From the NCBI GenBank assembly GCA_012934845.2, contig WNNJ02003005.1, positions 186,001 through 250,000 on the forward strand: a stretch of 64,000 nucleotides of DNA, read 5' to 3'. The stretch is from Pomphorhynchus laevis. Its lineage: Eukaryota; Acanthocephala; Palaeacanthocephala; Echinorhynchida; Pomphorhynchidae. Below, piece after piece: positions 11,264 to 22,675 of the stretch. Made by a program: the position numbers and the translations under genes. Under the pieces are notes generated by a model. It was not told the origin of the DNA and searched no databases. It was given only the letters and a program-made list of their open reading frames with translations. Within the stretch, counting starts at the first letter, position 1, and the number at the start of each line of letters is the position of its first letter.

Positions 11264-13180
11264 GTAAAGATATCTTTGCGTGTACTGTTTTCTAAGCAAC
11301 ATATTTTTAATAGATTTTATCAGTAATAGAATTATTATTAAATTAGTTTATGGTAATTCAAGATATTTGTAAATTTTTTCATTATAAAAGATATATAATT
11401 ATTGATTATTTATTAATGATTAATTAATAATTCATAATATGCAATCAATTTTATCCTCAATTTAGTGATGAATAATGCTGGTGTTTGTAAAGCAACAACA
11501 TACTTTTGATTATACTAAGCTAAATGTTAACATTGGCTTTTGAAACGACAACTTATTATATTTTACTGCAATATCCTAAATTCCCAATTCCGTATTGAAT
11601 TTATTTTTTAGCACAAAAGCATATAATCGAAATTTTTTTTTATAGTTTTTAATATTTGTAAATTGGTTTGTTTAATTATTAATATTTCCAAGTGCTATTT
11701 GCAAAGAGCTCTAATGATTTTTAAAGACTGGATTTTTCAATTTATATATACATTTAAAGCTATTAATCTAAATTTATTCCAAATTCAAATCGGATTTAAT
11801 TTATAACAATTTTTGCAGTCTTGTTCATTTATGAAAAACAACTTTACAACATATTCTTTTGTCCAGGAAAATTAACACGAATGTAAATTATTGTTATCGT
11901 CAGACAATAGCTCTCAATGGAGAGCTCATAACAAACGATCGACTTACATTGTTATAGGTTGCGATTATCTATCACTGATCAGAAGAAAATTTGTCTGACT
12001 GTCAAGTCAAATATTGTTTTCATTGTTTAAACTTTGCAAAATTAAGCTAAATTAAAAATGTATTTAAAATTATATTTGAATTAAAATTTTAATTGAAATT
12101 TTAATGCTACATTAAGATTAAAATGAAAGGATTGCTAATTTTATTAATAACCTTCAATCTTTATTAACATCTCCTGATTATAAAATAAGTTGAAGGTTAT
12201 CCTTCTGATTCTCTTCAATATTTATTCTGATAAATTATTATTTATTAATTTGCTCGTAAAATTAATGTATTATAAAAATATTTTTTTAAGAGATTACCAT
12301 TTTTGAAATCAATTTTAGTCTAAGATTATCAAATAATATTTAGGTCAAATAATATTTTAATTAATAAAAATTAATTAAAATCGCTTCATAAAATTAATCG
12401 GTTCATAAGATTAATAGGTTCATAAAAATTCAATCATTCATAAGGAATTTATTAGGTTCGAAAAATTCAGGGTGATAAAATTTTAATGGAATGCTAGAAA
12501 CCAAATACCCAAGATATTTGTCGTTTACGATTTTCTTAAACACATTAAACAAATTACGATCGGAGGTCATTCTGGCTTATAAAAAATTGTAACTTTAAAA
12601 TACCTGAATTATAAAATGGCATTAACATTTTTTACATTTATGTAAAAAATATGTAGCCACATTTTACTGATCTGATTTGTACTGAAATCAAATTGTCAAA
12701 ATTGTCGAAACAAAATTGTTTAAATTTGTCTTTGCTTAACAATTGTAACAATTGTTAAGCAAAGACAATTCTATTAGCAAGAGATGAATCAACAAGTCTA
12801 AATAAATCATGTTTTAAGATAAAACAATAAAATTTATTGTTATTTATTGTTATTCGATAAACATCAAATGTAAACGAAATGCTAAACGTTTCAATTTGAG
12901 CTGAACACTTGATGATCAATCCATTAAATTTGACTTATTTACAGCAGCGTCAGTTACCTACATAAATATTATATTATATAATAATTTGATCTGGTAGATT
13001 AAATAATTCCACCCACTATCAAAAGGGCTGGAAATATAATATTTTTTTTATTGTGATCAATTGTTTCTTGAGTAAATAAGCCAATATATTGGGCAATAGC
13101 TAAGTTTAATAAATAATTTAAAAATGTTTTGTTTTCCTTAAGTAACAATGTTTTTACGGTAGATTAAAGTTAGTAAAATC
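11264..13180. other. AT-rich spacer with right direct repeat and a hairpin
   Basis: Bases 11264-11400 repeat the sequence left of PLE1 copy 1. The rest is AT-rich with no coding signal I trust. A perfect 20-base inverted repeat (arm TTGTCTTTGCTTAACAATTG, 3-base loop) sits at 12726-12768. Confidence 0.55.
12726..12768. repeat. Perfect 20-bp hairpin
   Basis: The arm TTGTCTTTGCTTAACAATTG is followed after TAA by its exact reverse complement. It may be a relic of a small inverted-repeat element; no terminator or gene context is visible. Confidence 0.8.
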
Positions 13181-13993
13181 TTAGGCTGAAGTTTCTGTCA
13201 GTTGTGTTTCACCGCCGTTTATATCTGTTAATTCTAAATTATTATCATGTTGTTCGGTAAGCACAGGGGTATAGCCATCTATGGATTTATTATTCTTTGA
13301 CTTGTTCCCGCAACCAGTTAAGCAAATGAGCACAATAACTAGAAGAAACGAAAGCATAGAAATTCCTAAAAGTATTGATCCCTTCCACATAACCAGGTAA
13401 TGCCTAATTAAAGCATCTTCGAATTTTACACGACAATTCTGCAGATTTGTACATTCTTTACTGTTACTTATTGTTTTCAGCAGAAATATTTCAGCCATTA
13501 TCTTTCCCTTTGCAGAGTGGGCAACGGATTTTAATTTACGAAGAGCCACTTGGCTAAAAATCATTATTCCCAGCAAAGAGGCACAAAGCAGAAGATGTAC
13601 GATAGAACAAAACAGGTTAATGCATAAACGTGAATTCTTTAATGATCCATGAATACATACGGCGGATAAGAACATCTGTATTGTACCGAATGCGATCAGT
13701 AGCCCAGGCCATATAAGCAAAAGTTTCATCCAAAATCGTAGAATTTGTGGGCGTAGTGAATACCGTAGAATAGAACGGGCTCCATGATAGACAGGTGATG
13801 AATATCTTAGAATGATTCCCTCATATAGAACAAGTAATGACAAAATGAACATACACACATTTACAAATGCAGATAATCTATATAGCCATAAGACAATTAA
13901 CCGTTTGTATTGTTTCTCAGGAAGAAGAGAATCGGATTTATTAATGGGCATTGTGTTGTCTTTTCGTATATAGGAGACAAGCACTGTATGCAA
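13181..13993 (-). CDS. Four-helix membrane protein, function unknown
   Basis: A single uninterrupted frame of 270 codons. Four strongly hydrophobic segments lie at about residues 31-60, 90-112, 122-150 and 205-232, with a 50-residue loop between helices 3 and 4 holding a pair of cysteines (CTNLQNC) and a soluble, acidic, Thr/Asn-rich C-terminus. This is the general plan of tetraspanins and other four-pass proteins, but I see no CCG motif in the loop, so I do not call it a tetraspanin. A second Met at residue 15 (MPINKSDSLLPEKQYKR) is an equally plausible start. It is probably an intronless host gene or a large single exon. No neighbour shares its strand and no transposon similarity is seen. 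Spacer upstream (13994-15100) would hold the promoter. Confidence 0.65.
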   Translation of the reverse strand: MHTVLVSYIRKDNTMPINKSDSLLPEKQYKRLIVLWLYRLSAFVNVCMFILSLLVLYEGIILRYSSPVYHGARSILRYSLRPQILRFWMKLLLIWPGLLIAFGTIQMFLSAVCIHGSLKNSRLCINLFCSIVHLLLCASLLGIMIFSQVALRKLKSVAHSAKGKIMAEIFLLKTISNSKECTNLQNCRVKFEDALIRHYLVMWKGSILLGISMLSFLLVIVLICLTGCGNKSKNNKSIDGYTPVLTEQHDNNLELTDINGGETQLTETSA

Positions 13994-15120
13994 CCGTTAT
14001 AATTTAATATTTTTGTACGGTAATTATACGTTGATAATTGTTTATACACGTAACTGAGGTAAAAAGCTAATTGATGAACGTTACTTTTATATACAATAAA
14101 TTAGAGCGTGAAAGTTATATGATTTAGTGTTATACATGTATCAGCTGATTAAATACGTAAGGAAAGTCCTACTGAGTGATGAAATATATCTGATATATTA
14201 CCACACAGTCGATAACACGATGAGGTGAAATCACTAATTAGTGTTTGACTAGTAATTTTATGAATATTTATATTGCCGATTAATGCATCATACTAAAAAG
14301 TAAGCGATCAAACAAATTATCAAGTCTTATAGCATTCGGATATATGTATCTGTAATGCAATATAGCGCGAAAAGCTTGTATATTGATTGAACACATACGA
14401 ATTCACTATAAATAGTTAATAAATAAATTTTCAATAAAAATATGTATAATATTTTTATACGAATATGCCTTAACTAAACTACTACATTGAAAACTGATGT
14501 AAATCGACACGTTTTGTAACATAAATATTATTTGCTTATAAATAATATAATTATTATACTTTCATATAATATGAATAATCGAATTTTATATTTATAACTT
14601 TCGTTTAATCTTGATAATCAGCAAAGGTGATTTATTTCAAATATTATCATTTATCTTAAATTTACGATTACTAAATTTTGAAAATTTAGTAATTCAACAT
14701 TTTAAGTTTCAACTTGAAAAATCTTTATAAGAATTATATAAATAATGAAGTATTATATATTTTAATAGATTTAAGATCCATGTATCATTTGTTGGAGAAA
14801 TTGTCTTTTGATTGAGCCTTAACATATCTTAACACAGTGCTGACATCATAACTATCCTATGATTTGAATGAACGGGGTCTCACTTATACAAATTTTAAAT
14901 GTATATTTAATTGGATATTTAACAAGTTTGTATTTTGAGTTTATATATGGCACTCTTCCATAGTATCATATTCATTATATAAACGCATACTTTGTAAGTA
15001 TTTACTTGATAAAATAAAACTTCCTTGGACGAAAAATAAAACTTACTGTAAAATCTATATGGAACGAATAGTATTTTTATTTAATACAACAAAACGTTAA
15101 TGTCCGATATTTCATTATAA
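13994..15120. other. AT-rich spacer
   Basis: About 1.1 kb of very AT-rich sequence between the membrane-protein gene and the 3' end of LINE-A copy 4. I see no coding or RNA feature in it. Confidence 0.5.
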
Positions 15121-15600
15121 TAATAAAGACTTTATTAAATACACAAAATTATAGCATGCAAGAATAAAATAAAGGTAGGTCATAACAAACTCAGATAAAT
15201 AATGACAGAATTTCCCTTCGTTTTTTTCATCTTCCCTTTCTCTTTCATGGCCTCAGGTCCAGGGGGATCTGAGCCCCCCCCCAACCGATCCAACACGCCG
15301 CCTTCCGACTGAACCACCCGGGGTCTTTCACCCCCCCCCGAAGAATCCAATCGGCGCGGACTATGCTTGGTAAACGAGATACGAAGAGCTTCAGGAACCT
15401 TAGCCTTTGCTCTGGGGGACGTCCTCTAGAGAAGAAGACTAATCCCGAGATAGCCTAAGTGCCCCAAAGGCGCACCTAGGCTTTCCCTTTCGATGACAGA
15501 TGCTGAGCCCGTTTCAGGGCCCACCTAGCTTTCTTCAGGATACGTTTGAGTCTATCCAGGTCAGCTTTCGCCGACCAGTTCACCGTAACGGTGAACCCCA
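15120..15600 (-). other. LINE-A copy 4, 3' untranslated region
   Basis: In element sense this follows the ORF2 C-terminus, passes a C/G-rich run (the nine-base C run at 15275-15283) and ends near AATAAAG signals at about 15120-15180. The segment around 15290-15600 encodes the last ORF2 residues and matches the 3' ends of copies 1 and 5 up to the GAGGCC word, after which the copies diverge. Confidence 0.65.
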
Positions 15601-17745
15601 GGTATTTTACTCGACTTGTGAAGGTGGGAAGTGGTTCAGAGGCAAATATGGAGGAAAGCGCAGAGAGTGCTAATCTCTTAAGTTTTTGCTTTGAAGCAGG
15701 TGTGCCATAAAGACAACCACCTGCGATTTGGCGGAGTTTAAAATAAGATTGGATATAGGTAACTAGTCTTTTAATCTTAAAAAGAAACGGCTGATGTCAG
15801 AGACCACGTCTTTACACCTGTGTCCAGTGAACAGGGCTGTGGTGTCATCAGCGTACACCACAAGACGTTGTTCGCGTTTGAATATTTTGAATAGGTTAAT
15901 AGAGGCAGCAAGATATAAGATAGGAGAAAGTGGGGATCATTGAGGTAAACCGTAATAGGGTAGAACTGACGCGCATCAAGGTCGTCTTCATAGTAAAATC
16001 GCTTGGTATACAGCAGGGTCTCCACTCTGTTCACAATTCTCGCAGGAACTCGAGGGACCTGAGAGAATAGATCACAAAAAGAATGTAGATGAGGTCAAAT
16101 GCAGCAGAAAAGTCAAGGAAAACAGCCACAACTAGACACTGGCTATTATCCCGACAAAACTGCTCCACCTCACCAACTGCTGAATGGACCGAGCGACCTT
16201 TGACGAACCCATGAAAACCTGGAGGGATCAAATTACGCCTACTTAAATAGTCGCGGATTTTACGCGCAAGCGCTTTTTCGTAAATCGACACGAGGGCATT
16301 TTGAATCGAAATGGGTCGCAGGTCTTTAGGACATGAACAGGATTTTTTCTTAGGAATAAAAACAAGTTTACTAATATTGATGCCTGCTACATCGGATGGA
16401 AAGGCTAAAAGCATAGTTACGGCCACCTCTCTTCTCTGATCAGCTGTCAAAAGCTGACAGACCCGAGAAGTGGAAGGACGGATTTGGAGGTGCCCGGGAG
16501 TGGACCCCAGGAGTTAAGAATATCCGTAACAGAAATATCCCTACTCCTGAAGTTACACCAAGGCGGGATTGGTTGAAGTGATTGAGTGGCTCCTTAGTTG
16601 TGTAGGGCTAGTGACTCCTCCAAAACTTTATCAAGGCCTACATTCCCTATCCAACTCAATGCTCTATCCTTCCAGCAAACAAACTTCTCCTTCTTGAATA
16701 TCTTCCAGAAGGATGACTGAGAAGGATTAAGGCAAGCGATACTCGTCCTATCCCTACTCAGCTGGAACCTGTATCTAGTGCTCCAGTATTCATTCGAGAG
16801 GGCCTGTTTGGCGGAAGCAGAGAGATTAAGGAGGTTAAGCAATTTCGCTAGGACCTTGAGTTTCGTCGGAGTAGAATTGTATATACGACCTTTATAGGTA
16901 GTCGATAAAATCGCGGTAGCTTGCGAAAAGAGGTAGGTATTAAATTCGGTCAGACTCTCAATTCCTATTCTGGGAAAGAGTTGGATAGCCGCTTGAAAGA
17001 AAACCACTCTGATCGGATCAAAGTGAAACCTCTTTCTAAGCAACCTATCTTCCTCAATCCTCCAACAAATTAGGTCATGAGAGGTGGACAATTGTTGGCG
17101 CGACTGCTCCGTGCAGACGGGTTTTAACAACCACCTCGAGTGAAGCAGTAAAATGTCGAGGATAGACTTTGTTGATGTACAATGAAAGTTAGGGGACGGT
17201 GGTTTGTGAATAAGATAACCATTCCTAGCTTTGCGAAGTGCTGCATTGATCCAACGACTAGTTCTGTCGTTGAAATCCTCAAGTATCATGTCATAACCGC
17301 TGTCAATAATACTATCAAGAAGGTCACGGTTCTTGTGAATTTTTCCTTGACGGATGTAGACATTGGCTAAACTGAGGCGTTTACCGTTCTTACTGAGTGA
17401 AACTACTAAACGTGACATGGCTGGACATGAGTAGTTTAATAGGAGGGAAGACCTTAAGGAGCACTTAACTAAGGTCAAGAGTCCTTGCGATGAAGAGGAG
17501 TGAGTAGGAGTTATGTACGGAGTATAGTGGGAAACTATTGGCTTTGAGATAAATCGAGTAATGTCCTGGGGGAGACGGATAGACAGCGTATCCTGAAGGA
17601 CTATAACATCTGCATTTCTACCAGAAAAAGTCTAAGGGCGGAAGCACCTCTCGAGTTCCACTGAAGGATATTCAGTGAAAAAGGCTCACGAGTACTCTGC
17701 ATTGTGATGGATTAGTTAAATGGGGGAATGCCTACCTAGACAGAG
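15600..17745 (-). pseudogene. LINE-A copy 4, ORF2 (endonuclease-RT)
   Basis: The best preserved ORF2 here. On the - strand: the endonuclease with YDMILEDFNDRTSRWINAAL in a 294-codon open stretch (16594-17478), which runs into the linker IESLTEFNTYLFSQA and SARQALSNEYW-like words, then RT (16031-16450) with LVFIPKKKSCSCPKDLRPIS, GFHGFVKGRSVHSAVGEVEQ and AVFLDFSAAF, then ETLLYTKRFYYEDDLDARQF and a damaged YADD region near 15850. It is split into about three frames, so inactive, but it carries all domains in order. Confidence 0.82.
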
Positions 17746-17749
17746 CTAT

Positions 17750-19064
17750 GTGCAGGAAGGTTGCCCTTCCCACCACTAGCCTTATCCAGGGAAGGTACTT
17801 GCCCCTGGGCAATATCATCATTTCCCTTAGTCATACGTCTAATACGCTTCCCGATCTTGATCGGAGGACGGCATGGGCCGAAGCCACTCTCTTTTTTGAT
17901 TCTATAAGAACAGATGCCACTGGAATCGTGGGATTCGTGTTGATAGCACCCACGGCTATTTGTATAAAGTTTTCCAACCTTCTATGAGACTCTGCTATCT
18001 TTATATCCATCAACCGGGATATCTCTGAGTCGTCCATGCGCGGTGCGGCCACACAAGAGAAGGAAGTTGTAGGTTTAGGCGGACGAATAAAAAGGCTTAT
18101 GTAGGCCTTGAACTTACTGCAGCTCCTGCGCCATGCAGGATGGCTCCTCCTCGCAGTTTAAACATGATTGGGGGGGGTCGAGCAACGGTCATTCGACGAC
18201 AGAGATAGACAAGAGGCTGATTTGCAGATACCACATGTAGGGATCCCACTGCAGCTGGAAGCCCAGTGACCCCATTTGTGACATTGGCTGTAGTGGGGTA
18301 GGTTAATTCGTCTATTTCGGTTATTGAGAACCGAATGTTGAACCCCATAAACGGGTTGGAGGACGATTTTGATAGAGTTTCAGCTAACTCCACTGGCGCA
18401 CTACAAAAGCCGACTGGGATAGGGTTCCCGTCCCTACCAACGATTGGTCTTAGACTGGAAACTTTGAAGGTCGCCATAAACGATTGCTTGTCATCTTCAT
18501 CCATTGAACATGGTAGATTGGTAACTTTGATCGAATCCAGGATAGGCTTTATGGTAAGTTCACCGAATTCTTTAAGATTCTCGGAAAAATATTCGGCGTA
18601 TTTCATTGCGAGATCAGATGTTACAAAAGAAATTTTCACCTTGGAGGGGTGTATCTTTACAGAATTAAATAAAATCCTGTTCTTATATAGAAGCGAGAAA
18701 TTTCTCATAAATTTATTGTACAGTTGATCCCTTTCTATAGGTCTTGTTACTTTAATTAAAATCAAGTTCCTCTTTTTAGGGATGGGGGAAGCACCTCTCC
18801 ATCGCCTGAAGATAACAAAACATTACTGACATTATCGCCGTGACGTTGAGTTGAAGAGCATCCAGTACAAACTTCTTTTTCGGTTGAAATTCTGTCAGAA
18901 TTTGCTTGAAATTGAACATTGTTTGATAGTCCGACAATTTGTTCGCCCGTGCACATTTTTTCACTGGATGTGATAAGGATTTCAATTTTCGGAAAGGATT
19001 TCGATATGTCGATAGCTACTACTATCATCGTCAGGAAACAACAAAAAATTACTAAAGTTGCCAT
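17750..19064 (-). pseudogene. LINE-A copy 4, ORF1 (Gag-like)
   Basis: The - strand ORF1 counterpart. The N-terminus (18762-19064) ends in SGDGEVLPPSLKRGT. The central domain (18097-18765) holds KFMRNFSLLYKNRILFNSVK and IVGRDGNPIPVGFCSAPVEL. Knuckle cysteines follow in other frames, and a basic C-terminal segment lies at about 17831-18052. It is broken in about three places. The order agrees with copy 2, so the pair ORF1-ORF2 is a fixed layout of this family. Confidence 0.8.
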
Positions 19065-19320
19065 TTATACAAATTACAATAAAACAGAAACAAACTTCAA
19101 AGAAAAACGTTACAAACATACATTAAAACACATTCTATACATGGTTTTTTGTAAAAACAAACTTCAAAGAAAAAACATTACAAACACACACTCACATACA
19201 TTCTATACGAGGATTTTTTAAAAACAAATTTTAAAGAAAAAGAATCGCAACCCAAGATTAAAGGAAAAAATATATTAAATTATATTTAAATATATTAAAA
19301 TATAATAAACTACTCATAAA
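19065..19320 (-). repeat. LINE-A copy 4 5' UTR with short tandem repeats
   Basis: Two to three imperfect units of about 65-75 bases (shared words AACAAACTTCAAAGAAAAA, TTACAAACA, CATTCTATAC on the + strand) lie just upstream of ORF1. Tandem monomers in a LINE 5' UTR often serve as internal promoter units; that role is inferred only. Confidence 0.55.
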
Positions 19321-19479
19321 AATTATCAAAAATTATAATAATGAAATAAAATAAATATTAAGTAAAACTGATACCAAAAAACAAACAAATCAAACAAATG
19401 TAATTAATCAAGTTCAATAAGGATTACAACTAATTAAAAGTAATGGGAAATTTTCAAATTAAAATCAGATTTATTATCA

Positions 19480-20222
19480 GATAAAATGTTATTCTTATTA
19501 ATAAAATATGCCTCCTGCATTATACGAGAAAGATAATCACTTTCATATGATAAAATTGAATCGTCATCAAAGTTCATATTATGACCTAAATTCAATACAT
19601 GTTGTGATATAGCACCACCATATTACCCCGTTTAATATTATATTTATGTTGTGACATACGCTTTCCCAATACTTGTTCCAGTTTGACCAATATAAGAAGA
19701 GGAACAGTTATCACAGGGTATCTTATAGACAACGGACATTTCATTAAATTTTGGTTTTAATTTAAAAATGTTATGCAATTTAGGCAATTTTTTATTGTAA
19801 ATTATTACATCCGTAATATTACTAGATATTTTATTTTTATATATAAATTTATTAAATAAGGAGTTCCATTTTTTAATAAAAGGAATTCCGAGATATATTT
19901 TTTGTTTCAATGGTCCAAAATATTTCTTTCTTTTCACAAAATCACAACTTTTATAGTAAGCTTTTTTAATAGCCCATTCGTGAAAACCACTGTTGACCAA
20001 ACCAAAACGAATAATCAAATAACTCTCTTTTAATAAATTTTTCATTCGAGCAAATCATTTTAGCTCGGTGAAAAAGGGACATTGCAGCTGCAATCAACCA
20101 TTTTTTGGGTCCATAGGAGTTCCAAGATGTAATTTCAGGTAATAATTCGGTCTTCCGAAAAACTTTAGTTTGATATATTTGATTAGAATCTTTAAAAACT
20201 AAAACATCCTAGAATGGTAAAC
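19480..20222 (-). mobile_element. GIY-YIG Penelope-like element PLE3, 3' part
   Basis: On the - strand: the end of a PLE reverse transcriptase (FLDVLVFKDSNQIYQTKVFR near 20200), a linker of about 110 residues, then a GIY-YIG endonuclease (VVYKIPCDNCSSSYIGQTGT, with the paired cysteines and YIGQTG box typical of PLE nucleases, about 19680-19745). The frame 19644-20045 is open for 133 codons and the nuclease then continues in another frame. It is 5'-truncated: the RT is joined directly to a hammerhead-bearing repeat at 20222. This is the Penelope/Poseidon-like domain order (RT then EN), unlike PLE1. Confidence 0.8.
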
Positions 20223-20224
20223 CA

Positions 20225-20305
20225 GTACCGTTTCGTCATCACAATGACTCATCAGTGCCAGATCCCTCCCATTGCTGGATACATATGAGAACTGGCAGAC
20301 GGCAC
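20225..20305 (-). ncRNA. Type III hammerhead ribozyme (complete by eye)
   Basis: Reading the - strand: stem III GTGCCGT pairs with ACGGTAC (7 pairs, one G-U). The cleavage triplet is GTC. Stem I TGCCAG pairs with CTGGCA and extends across an internal loop. The core CTGATGA is followed by stem II GTCAT/ATGAC with a TGTG loop, then GAA. All conserved core bases are present. It lies immediately 5' of the truncated PLE3 on the same strand, as expected for a PLE terminal repeat. Confidence 0.8.
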
Positions 20306-20399
20306 ACGAGTCATGTGTGCCGTCTGCTGATTAGTGCTGATTTAGCACTAAATGTGAAGTTACCAGAAATCTTTCTGGTACTTCATACACATGACTCGT

Positions 20400-20480
20400 G
20401 TGCCGCCTGCCAGTCCTCTTCTGTATCCAGCAGTGAGAGGGATCTGGCACTGATGAGTCATTGTGATGACGAAACGGTAC
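20400..20480 (+). ncRNA. Type III hammerhead, decayed copy
   Basis: Same family as 20225-20305 but on the + strand, forming a large inverted repeat with it about the palindrome near 20345. The cleavage-site side reads GTGCCGCC instead of GTGCCGTC, so the U of the cleavage triplet is gone and activity is unlikely. The core CTGATGA, stem II and GAAAC are intact. Confidence 0.7.
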
Positions 20481-20898
20481 TTACTACTGTTATCGTCGTT
20501 CTTCCGCGTCTGGCTAAAAATGATTGCGTACATAATTCACGCGGAATTGTCTCACACTCTCTTGAAAATAAAAAAGATATTAGCCGATATAAAAAGAGAC
20601 CTGCGCTGGCATTTGCCAGTTCTTTTGCTAATGATCCTATTTGGTGAAGCAGTAGTCCTCTGTATCCAGCAGTGAGAGGGATCTGGCACTGATGAGTCAT
20701 TGTGATGACGAAACGGTACTTACTACTGTTATCGTCGTTCTTCCGCGTCTGGCTAAAAATGATTGCGTACATAATTCACGCGGAATTGTCTCACACTCTC
20801 TTGAAAATAAAAAAGATATTAGCCGATATAAAAAGAGACCTGCGCTGGCATTTGCCAGTTCTTTTGCTAATGATCCTATTTGGTGAAGCAGTAGTGCT
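20422..20898 (+). repeat. Tandem 239-bp repeat with hammerhead core
   Basis: Bases 20422-20660 recur at 20661-20898 almost unchanged, including the CTGATGAG to GAAACGGTAC core and a TGCGCTGGCATTTGCCAG hairpin. A third, shortened copy begins at 20982. The copy at 20661 lacks the upstream CCGTCTGCCAG strand, so its hammerhead cannot fold fully. The repeats are PLE3 terminal-repeat derivatives. Confidence 0.85.
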
Positions 20899-20959
20899 GA
20901 TTTAGCACTAAATGTGAAGTTACCAGAAATTTTGCTGGTACTTCATACACATGACTCGT

Positions 20960-21040
20960 GTGCCGTCTGCCAGTCCTCATATGTATCCAGCAATGGGAGG
21001 GATCTGGCACTGATGAGTCATTGTGATGACGAAACGGTAC
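20960..21040 (+). ncRNA. Type III hammerhead ribozyme (complete by eye)
   Basis: + strand: GTGCCGT (20960-20966), cleavage C at 20967, stem I TGCCAG (20968-20973) with CTGGCA (21004-21009), core CTGATGA (21010-21016), stem II GTCAT/ATGAC (21017-21030), GAA, and stem III ACGGTAC (21034-21040). It is the same design as 20225-20305 in the opposite orientation. All invariant bases are seen. Confidence 0.8.
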
Positions 21041-21094
21041 TTGCCTACTGTTATCGTCGTTCTTCCGCGTCTGGCTAAAAATGATTGCGTAAAA

Positions 21095-21235
21095 GAAAAT
21101 GGAAATTTTCAAAAAAAGCTTCCTGTGATATATCTCATTGTTTAAGATATAAAGATATATATTAGATTTATGTGTCGTGGAAATTTTCAAAAAAAGCTTC
21201 CTGTGATATATCTCATTGTTTAAGATGTAGTGTCG
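21095..21235. repeat. Two-copy direct repeat, about 80 bp
   Basis: The word GGAAATTTTCAAAAAAAGCT and the following CCTGTGATATATCTCATTG occur twice, about 80 bases apart. The rest up to 21820 is AT-rich with a second short direct repeat (AAATGGTTATGCATTAAAAT at about 21621 and 21673) and nothing coding. Confidence 0.75.
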
Positions 21236-21829
21236 TTTATACAATCTAAAACTAGCGGCATTTATAAAAGTAATAACATTTAACATAATTATGCTTGGTA
21301 TGAATCAAATATCAATAAGTTATTTTTTTATTTCCATATATACCTTGTTCAGAATTGCTAAATTTAAAATGTAAAATCAGTAAATTTATACGAGCTTAAA
21401 TTTAATTTATTAAATGTTAATTTTTTACAAAAGCTGAAAAACATTTCTTTTCCTGATGATAGCAGTTGCCGTTGAAATATTGAATAATCCTTTGGTCTTT
21501 AATTTTCTTTTGTTCCTATAAATTAACATTTACTAAGTTCGAGGAAATTGATTACTTAAATATCTTAGGTTTAATTTATGCTGAACTTTTAAGTTAAATA
21601 ATAATATACATTGATAAAAAATGGTTATGCATTAAAATTATTCAATTTTAATAATTTTAGCAATTTCAATAAATGGTTATGCATTAAAATTATTCAATTT
21701 TAATGATAAATTACTAAATAAAAATAATTTTTAATTTTTATGTAATACTAAATTAAAATATTAATATAAACGAAATGTAAAACTTATTGTAATACATCTC
21801 ATTGTAGTGTCGTTTATCACCCCTCCTGT

Positions 21830-22640
21830 TTATCTTGGTCATAAATGCAATTAATAGCGACATACAATGACCTATTCAATGAACTATCCTATACGCTGAT
21901 GATGTAATGGTAGCATGTGAGGATAAAAAGAAACTGGAGCTACATGTCTGTTCGTGGAAAGATCAGCTGAAAAAATACGGCCTGCACCTAAATCTTAAGA
22001 ATATAGTTATGCATTATTCTAAATCTTAAAAATACAGGCCTGTACCATGGACCATCCTGTACGCTAATGATGTAATAGTGCATGTGAGGATAGAAAAAAC
22101 TAGAGCTACATGTCCGTGCGTAAAAAGATCAGTTGGAAAAATACGGCCTACACGTAAATCTTAAGAAGACAGTTATGCTGAGCGCAGGAGATTCCCAGCA
22201 GATAACTTCCAGATTGATGGTATTAGCATTAAAACGAAAGGGGACTTTATATATTTGGGCATCACCATAGCATCAAACTGATCGATTGCAGTTAAGATTA
22301 CAAGGAGGATCAACTATGCGTGGGCAAAATGACGCACGATGATTGTCGTAATATGCGATAAGAAAATGCCAGATAATCTTAACTCAAAGATATACTGCAC
22401 CGTCATTCGCCCAGCCTAACTGTTTGGAAAGAGTGCTGGCTTGCTAAAAACGAAACCGCGCGCAAATTAGCAGCAGTGGAAATGCGATAGTTGAGGGGGG
22501 ACGGGCGTCATCACACTACTTGACCACTTAAGAAATAATAATATTCGAAAACAATTTGGTGTTCAGACGATTGAAGAAAAATTGAGGAAAACCCGATTTC
22601 AATGGTTTTCTGATTCAATGCCAAATGGCTTTTGTAAGTG
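21830..22640 (+). pseudogene. RTE-type LINE, C-terminal RT fragment
   Basis: Pieces of an RTE-like reverse transcriptase in shifting frames: LSYTLYADD-like words near 21890, then FQIDGISIKTKGDFIYLGIT (about 22210), RRINYAWAK, and MPDNLNSKIYCTVIRPA (about 22370). The YADD segment appears twice (about 21885 and 22055) because of a short internal duplication of some 170 bases. The same family, better preserved, lies at 62755-63620. Confidence 0.65.
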
Positions 22641-22675
22641 CTGGACTTTCTTATCGGCGCCATGCCGGTGCCAAA

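Noticed and set aside
13181-13993. Naming the four-helix protein a tetraspanin
   Set aside because: Topology fits, but the CCG motif and the usual cysteine pattern of the large loop are absent.
21885-22060. Two independent RTE insertions
   Set aside because: The two YADD-like segments are about 170 bases apart and near identical in sequence, so a local duplication within one fragment is simpler.
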